A stretch of 64,000 bases of DNA from Hyphomicrobiales bacterium (GTDB lineage: Bacteria; Pseudomonadota; Alphaproteobacteria; Rhizobiales; JAJFHB01): NCBI GenBank assembly GCA_021775755.1, contig JAJFHE010000039.1, positions 1 to 64,000 on the forward strand, written 5' to 3'. Positions 63,872-64,000 of this stretch are shown here, piece by piece. How positions within the stretch are numbered: position 1 is the first letter of the stretch; each line of letters begins with the position of its first letter. The notes beneath the pieces were generated by a model. It did no database searches and was not told where the DNA came from. It worked only from the letters and a program-made list of their open reading frames with translations. Position numbers and translations under genes: made by a program.

Positions 63872-64000
63872 CCGCCCACATCGACCACGACGATCTCCGG
63901 CGGAACGCCGAAGCGCGCCGGCATGATGGTGCAACCAAGCCCACCTGAAACGATTATGTGACGTGCGGCGCCGGGGCCGACAAAGCCCGGTTCGACCACG
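63859..64000 (-). CDS. Metallophosphoesterase, C-terminal end (3' part only)
   Basis: The window ends inside this leftward gene; the 47 visible codons end VSGGLGCTIMPARFGVPPEI followed by VVVDVGGQAV. The stretch GLG..P.RFGVPPEI is the usual C-terminus of YkuE/YaeI-type calcineurin-like metallophosphoesterases, which may act on lipid A precursors or phospholipid-like substrates. Stop codon overlaps the convergent oxidoreductase gene by 13 bp. Confidence 0.7.
   Translation of the reverse strand, partial: VVEPGFVGPGAARHIIVSGGLGCTIMPARFGVPPEIVVVDVGGQAV

Overview
The window is GC-rich chromosomal DNA of an alphaproteobacterium, most likely of the order Hyphomicrobiales (Rhizobiales). This is inferred from conserved gene neighbourhoods: lgt-midA-pgeF, prs-rplY-pth-ychF, uvrC-pgsA-moaD, petABC, proC-ybjN-ubiK, and ilvE facing a MarR/PetR-like/kinase cluster. 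No rRNA, tRNA, CRISPR array or complete insertion sequence was seen. About 60 genes are annotated on both strands.

Bases 1-5770 are the accessory part. They hold the 3' end of a polymorphic toxin gene whose start is outside the window, ending in a deaminase-type tip (HAE and CxxC motifs), followed by an array of spare parts. A 557-bp core segment of the toxin recurs about 96% identical at 3045-3601 with a different, possibly TNT-like tip, and a third, shorter copy at 5258-5610 has no tip. Two families of putative immunity genes are each present twice, and a fragment of a further tip lies between the two members of the second family. Toxin and immunity genes overlap by ATGA. The third core copy stops exactly where a short element with 26-27 bp inverted ends begins; its end sequences recall those around REP-associated (RAYT) transposases.

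Bases 5800-20000: a lytic transglycosylase, an AIM24-family protein, a cation antiporter with a leader hairpin, a FolM-like reductase plus folB, a collagen-like membrane protein, uvrC-pgsA-moaD without moaE, an SDR, a YcbB-type L,D-transpeptidase, ilvE, and divergently a MarR regulator, a response regulator and a histidine kinase.

Bases 20000-37150: csaA, a TetR regulator, proC, ybjN, an unusual flavin reductase-LysR effector domain fusion, ubiK and a Dyp peroxidase, all leftward; then lgt, midA, pgeF, an M24-fold protein without recognisable metal ligands, a lipoprotein, prs, rplY, pth and ychF, all rightward; then a leftward operon of an aromatic acyl-CoA ligase, an alpha/beta hydrolase and a thioesterase.

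Bases 37490-47820 are one long leftward run. petABC (cytochrome bc1) comes first, then mtnP, a DMT transporter, two tandem PEP mutase/isocitrate lyase-like paralogues, a methyltransferase, a BMP-type binding protein, apt and mtnA. MtnP, Apt and MtnA together recycle methylthioadenosine and its adenine, although five unrelated genes separate them.

Bases 48090-64000: trmL, hemF, a zinc-independent oxidoreductase, two divergent paralogous adenylate cyclase-TolB-like-TPR proteins with rare start codons, a glutamine amidotransferase, an RNase T2 with a small Cys-rich exported protein, a Tag-type glycosylase, a CapA-like protein, a cold-shock protein, an SRPBCC protein, a molybdopterin oxidoreductase, and the C-terminal end of a metallophosphoesterase cut by the window edge.
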